DNA of 64,000 nucleotides. Origin: JAJTHB01 sp033763775 (lineage in GTDB: Bacteria > Pseudomonadota > Alphaproteobacteria > Rickettsiales > SXRF01). Under the pieces are notes generated by a model. It did not search any database. It saw only the letters and a program-made list of their open reading frames with translations, and was not told the origin of the DNA. This document shows, one piece after another, positions 61,579 to 64,000 of the stretch (position 1 is the first letter of the stretch; every line of letters begins with the position of its first letter). The position numbers and the translations under genes were made by a program. The stretch covers positions 1-64,000 of the forward strand of contig JANRJW010000012.1 in the NCBI GenBank assembly GCA_033763775.1, read 5' to 3'.

Positions 61579-62960
61579 CCAGAGTTGAATCCGATTCCTT
61601 CGGCAACATCGACTGCCCGGCAGATAAATACTGGGGCGCGCAGACGCAGCGCTCACTTGGCAATTTCAAAATCGGCGGCGAGACGATGCCAAAACCGCTG
61701 ATCACAGCGTTTGGTATCCTCAAGCGCTCGGCGGCGAAGGTGAACATGGAGATCGCTGGCCTTGATAAAAAAATCGCAGAGGCGATCATGAAAGCGGCGG
61801 ATGAAGTCATCAGCGGCAAGCTGGATGGCAATTTCCCGCTCGTCGTGTGGCAGACTGGCAGCGGCACGCAAACCAACATGAACGTGAACGAGGTGATTTC
61901 CAACCGCGCGATCGAGATGCTCGGCGGCGTGATGGGCAGCAAAAAACCGGTACACCCGAATGACCATGTGAATATGGGGCAATCGAGCAACGATTCCTTC
62001 CCCACCGCCATGCATATTGCCGCGGCGGTTGAGATCGAAAAATCGCTCATCCCCGCGCTGCGCGCACTGCATTTCGCGCTGTCGAAAAAGTCGGTGGAGT
62101 TTGCGGAGATCATCAAAATCGGCCGCACGCATTTGATGGACGCCACGCCGCTCACGCTCGGCCAGGAATTTTCCGGCTATGCCAAGCAGGTGGAAAATGC
62201 CATTCGCCGCGCGCAAAGCTGCCTGCCCGCGCTTTATGAGCTGGCGCAGGGCGGCACCGCCGTCGGCACCGGCCTCAACGCCAAAAAAGGATTTGCCGAA
62301 GCTTTCGCGGCCGAAGTCGCCGCCGCAACCGGCCTGCCCTTTGTCACCGCGCCGAACAAATTCGAAGCACTCGCCACGCATGACGCGCTGGTGGAATGCT
62401 CCGGCATGCTGAACACCATGGCCGTATCACTCATGAAAATCGCAAACGATATTCGCCTGCTGGGCAGCGGCCCACGCTGCGGCTTCGGTGAATTATCATT
62501 GCCTGAAAATGAACCCGGATCATCAATCATGCCCGGCAAAGTCAACCCCACCCAATCCGAAGCGATGACCATGCTCTGCGCGCAGGTGATGGGTAATCAC
62601 GTGGCAGTAACCATCGGTGGTTCAAATGGTCATTTCGAGCTGAACGTGTTCAAGCCGGTGATTATTTATAACGTGCTGCAATCAATCCGCCTGCTGGCCG
62701 ATGGCTGCAACAGCTTTACCGAAAATTGTGTCGTCGGCATCGAAGCGAATGAGGCGCGCATTACCAAGCTGATGAACGAATCGCTGATGCTGGTCACCGC
62801 GCTCAACCCGCATATCGGCTATGACAACGCCGCAAAAATTGCCAAAAAAGCGCATAAAGAACACACCACGCTGAAAGAAGCGGGCATTGCGCTCGGCCTG
62901 CTTACCGCTGAGCAGTTCGATGAGTGGGTAAAGCCAGGCGATATGGTCGGGCCGAAGTGA
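61542..62960 (+). CDS. fumC: Fumarate hydratase, class II
   Basis: A 472-residue homotetrameric enzyme of the citric-acid cycle, interconverting fumarate and malate. Motifs: DKYWGAQTQRSLGNFKIG, VWQTGSGTQTNMNVNEVISN, HPNDHVNMGQSSNDSFPTAM, GRTHLMDATPLTLGQEFSGY and the lyase signature GSSIMPGKVNPTQSEAMTM. The class II family normally begins near TRVESDSFG. Here residues ~4-13 (LVTNNQQPAT) are encoded by one arm of a heptanucleotide hairpin. AAGG lies eight bases ahead of ATG 61542; the frame upstream is repeat. Confidence 0.96.
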   Translation: MPKLVTNNQQPATRVESDSFGNIDCPADKYWGAQTQRSLGNFKIGGETMPKPLITAFGILKRSAAKVNMEIAGLDKKIAEAIMKAADEVISGKLDGNFPLVVWQTGSGTQTNMNVNEVISNRAIEMLGGVMGSKKPVHPNDHVNMGQSSNDSFPTAMHIAAAVEIEKSLIPALRALHFALSKKSVEFAEIIKIGRTHLMDATPLTLGQEFSGYAKQVENAIRRAQSCLPALYELAQGGTAVGTGLNAKKGFAEAFAAEVAAATGLPFVTAPNKFEALATHDALVECSGMLNTMAVSLMKIANDIRLLGSGPRCGFGELSLPENEPGSSIMPGKVNPTQSEAMTMLCAQVMGNHVAVTIGGSNGHFELNVFKPVIIYNVLQSIRLLADGCNSFTENCVVGIEANEARITKLMNESLMLVTALNPHIGYDNAAKIAKKAHKEHTTLKEAGIALGLLTAEQFDEWVKPGDMVGPK

Positions 62961-62965
62961 CGGTA

Positions 62966-62993
62966 AATCTTAGCTCGCTAACGAGCTTAGATT
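62966..62993 (+). terminator. Hairpin after fumC
   Basis: AATCTTAGCTCG (62966-62977), loop CTAA, CGAGCTTAGATT (62982-62993); 11 of 12 pairs match. It starts six bases after the fumC stop. No T run follows, so termination is only suggested. Confidence 0.4.
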
Positions 62994-62996
62994 CCC

Positions 62997-63125
62997 GTCA
63001 TCCTCGGACGCGCATAGCGCGTACCGGGGATCCATTCTTTATCTATACGACGAAAAATATCTGCTGATATTTTTCTTCTCTAGATCTCGGATAAATTTTG
63101 CTACTGCAAAATTTTCCGGGATGAC
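62997..63125. repeat. GTCATCC element, composite type, after fumC
   Basis: Left palindrome GTCATCCTCGGACGCG...CGGGGATCCA, inner hairpin GAAAAATATC-TGCT-GATATTTTTC (63052-63075), right palindrome AGATCTCGGATAAATTTTGC... TTTTCCGGGATGAC. Same order of parts as the copies at 8521, 10330 and 41382. Confidence 0.85.
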
Positions 63126-63126
63126 A

Positions 63127-63156
63127 ATTTTCTAAACAGCACGCTGCTAAGAAAAT
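63127..63156. terminator. TTTTCTAA hairpin at the 3' end of the last gene
   Basis: ATTTTCTAAACAGC, loop AC, GCTGCTAAGAAAAT; 12 of 14 pairs match. It is a diverged copy of the 19-bp hairpin at 13637-13677. In both places it follows directly on a GGATGAC end and lies just beyond the stop codon of a minus-strand gene, where it could act as a terminator. Confidence 0.5.
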
Positions 63157-63159
63157 AAG

Positions 63160-64000
63160 TCAATTAATCGAATTCGTTGGCGGTTGGAGCTCTTCGAGCA
63201 TGCGGCGCATTTCTTCCGCTTCGGCATAGCTCTTCGGCCGCTTGGCACCCACGACCGGCGCATCCTCTTTCCTGCCAGCCACCACACGCTCACGGATGCT
63301 GAGCTGCTCGCGTGGCTGATGGCGGTGGCGATCCGCGGCGGCATGGGAGCGCGGCGTGGATTCGTGCGTTTGGTTCATCTGACCCTTGGTTTCGCTCAGC
63401 ACATCGGCGGCCGATTCGTCAATCTCGATCCGGCGCTGCGCCTCACGCTCGCGATCAGCATCAGGCAATGGCTTATGAAGAATCGAATAACCAATCTCGC
63501 GCAGCCCCGACTTAAACTCACCGAAATTGAGCTTCACCGCGCCATCAATCGCGCGCTCGATCGACATATCCATCTTGCCATCGTCCCACAAATTCGCAAA
63601 TTCGGCTTTGGCATACATGTAGGGCGTGTAGGACATGGCGGAATTAACATAAGTATTGGCCATACCACGGACGCTATTGCCTAGATGCCGCTGTGCTATT
63701 TTTTCAACCTTCTGCTGGTTGACCATCACCTGATCGAGCTTGCCTCCTGCATTTGAAATCGGCACGCGTACCGCATCGCTGGCTTTAGCGATGGTGTTCA
63801 AGCCAGCATCCAACGTACCGAAGCTTTTGGCATTGGGGTGAAACACTCCTTCGTGAAACGGATGTTTATGAGCAGGCGTGAATGATAGAGTGTTTGTTTG
63901 CGGATCATGCTTTGCCCACTCCAACACGTGTCCCGTGACATTCTGATTGGCGGCAACCAACTCGTAACTGTGCTGCATCCCATTTTCTAGCGCACTGGCA
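63160..64000 (-). CDS. Unknown protein, 3' part (start lies beyond the window)
   Basis: At least 279 residues are encoded; the frame stays open to the window edge, so the ATG at 63978 is probably internal. I do not recognise a family. One segment (EGVFHPNAKSFGTLDAGLNT) is followed by a helical middle (DQVMVNQQKVEKIAQRHLGN; MDMSIERAIDGAVKLNFGEF). The C-terminal third is charged and disordered (SRSHAAADRHRHQ-like, REQLSIRERVVAGRKED). No membrane helix is visible in the part seen. Possibly the tail of a large secreted or structural protein. Confidence 0.6.
   Translation of the reverse strand, partial: ASALENGMQHSYELVAANQNVTGHVLEWAKHDPQTNTLSFTPAHKHPFHEGVFHPNAKSFGTLDAGLNTIAKASDAVRVPISNAGGKLDQVMVNQQKVEKIAQRHLGNSVRGMANTYVNSAMSYTPYMYAKAEFANLWDDGKMDMSIERAIDGAVKLNFGEFKSGLREIGYSILHKPLPDADREREAQRRIEIDESAADVLSETKGQMNQTHESTPRSHAAADRHRHQPREQLSIRERVVAGRKEDAPVVGAKRPKSYAEAEEMRRMLEELQPPTNSIN

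Overview
The window comes from an alphaproteobacterium with a moderately GC-rich genome. The signs are a 23S rRNA of alphaproteobacterial type, a cpa/tad pilus locus in Caulobacter-like order, the hemD/Mic60/hemY cluster, NDUFS4- and NDUFS6-like accessory proteins of complex I, and RodA, GatCAB and class II fumarase. The order is not certain. The 23S gene seems to lack a linked 16S and tRNA-Ile/Ala, and a DUF2610-like protein is present; both recall Rickettsiales. The large gene set (Tad pili, MotB, TonB receptor, cobalamin salvage) would fit an early-branching or free-living relative, or another deep alphaproteobacterial group. Three parS sites near 4.6-4.9 kb suggest the segment lies near the replication origin.

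Layout. 1-0.9 kb: 5' part of 23S rRNA on the minus strand with its own candidate promoter. 1.5-4.3: clpS-clpA. 4.3-4.9: repeats and three parS sites. 4.9-10.3: small unknown gene, motB-like gene, methyltransferase, creatininase-family protein, nth, nadE. 10.5-17: electron-transfer flavoprotein, cobalamin adenosyltransferase, HIG1 and zf-CHCC proteins, lytic transglycosylase, BtuB-like receptor behind a cobalamin riboswitch. 17-20.9: rodA-ppx-rlmE-lipase operon. 21-32.2: Tad pilus genes in two convergent blocks (tadE-like, tadE-like, tadG, tadD on plus; tadC, tadB, cpaF, cpaE, cpaD, cpaC, cpaB on minus), with no Flp pilin or prepilin peptidase seen. 32.4-39.3: rsh-pdxJ-acpS, an Hpt protein, hemD-Mic60-hemY. 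39.4-45.2: lipoprotein, epimerase, unknown gene, gatC/gatA/gatB with a GIY-YIG element between gatC and gatA. 45.2-52.3: ruvX-plsY-dprA-topA-rnr. 52.3-55.4: NDUFS4-like protein, DUF2610-like protein and a 788-residue protein of unknown function. 55.4-64: dicarboxylate symporter, TAXI solute-binding protein, GGDEF protein, purEK, unknown genes, fumC, and an unknown gene cut by the window edge.

The most unusual content is the repeats. At least ten palindromic elements share the ends GTCATCC...GGATGAC (or close variants). They lie between genes but also inside nadE and purK without breaking the frame, and one forms the C-terminus of nth. One 374-bp copy has palindromic inverted ends around a GIY-YIG nuclease gene (now with an in-frame amber codon), and two ~86-bp copies look like its shortened derivatives. 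This suggests a REP-like or MITE-like system moved by a GIY-YIG nuclease. A second class is built of heptanucleotide repeats, some arranged as long hairpins. It enters the coding sequence of pdxJ, fumC, purK, an epimerase and a creatininase-family protein. No tRNA, IS transposase, prophage or CRISPR array was seen.
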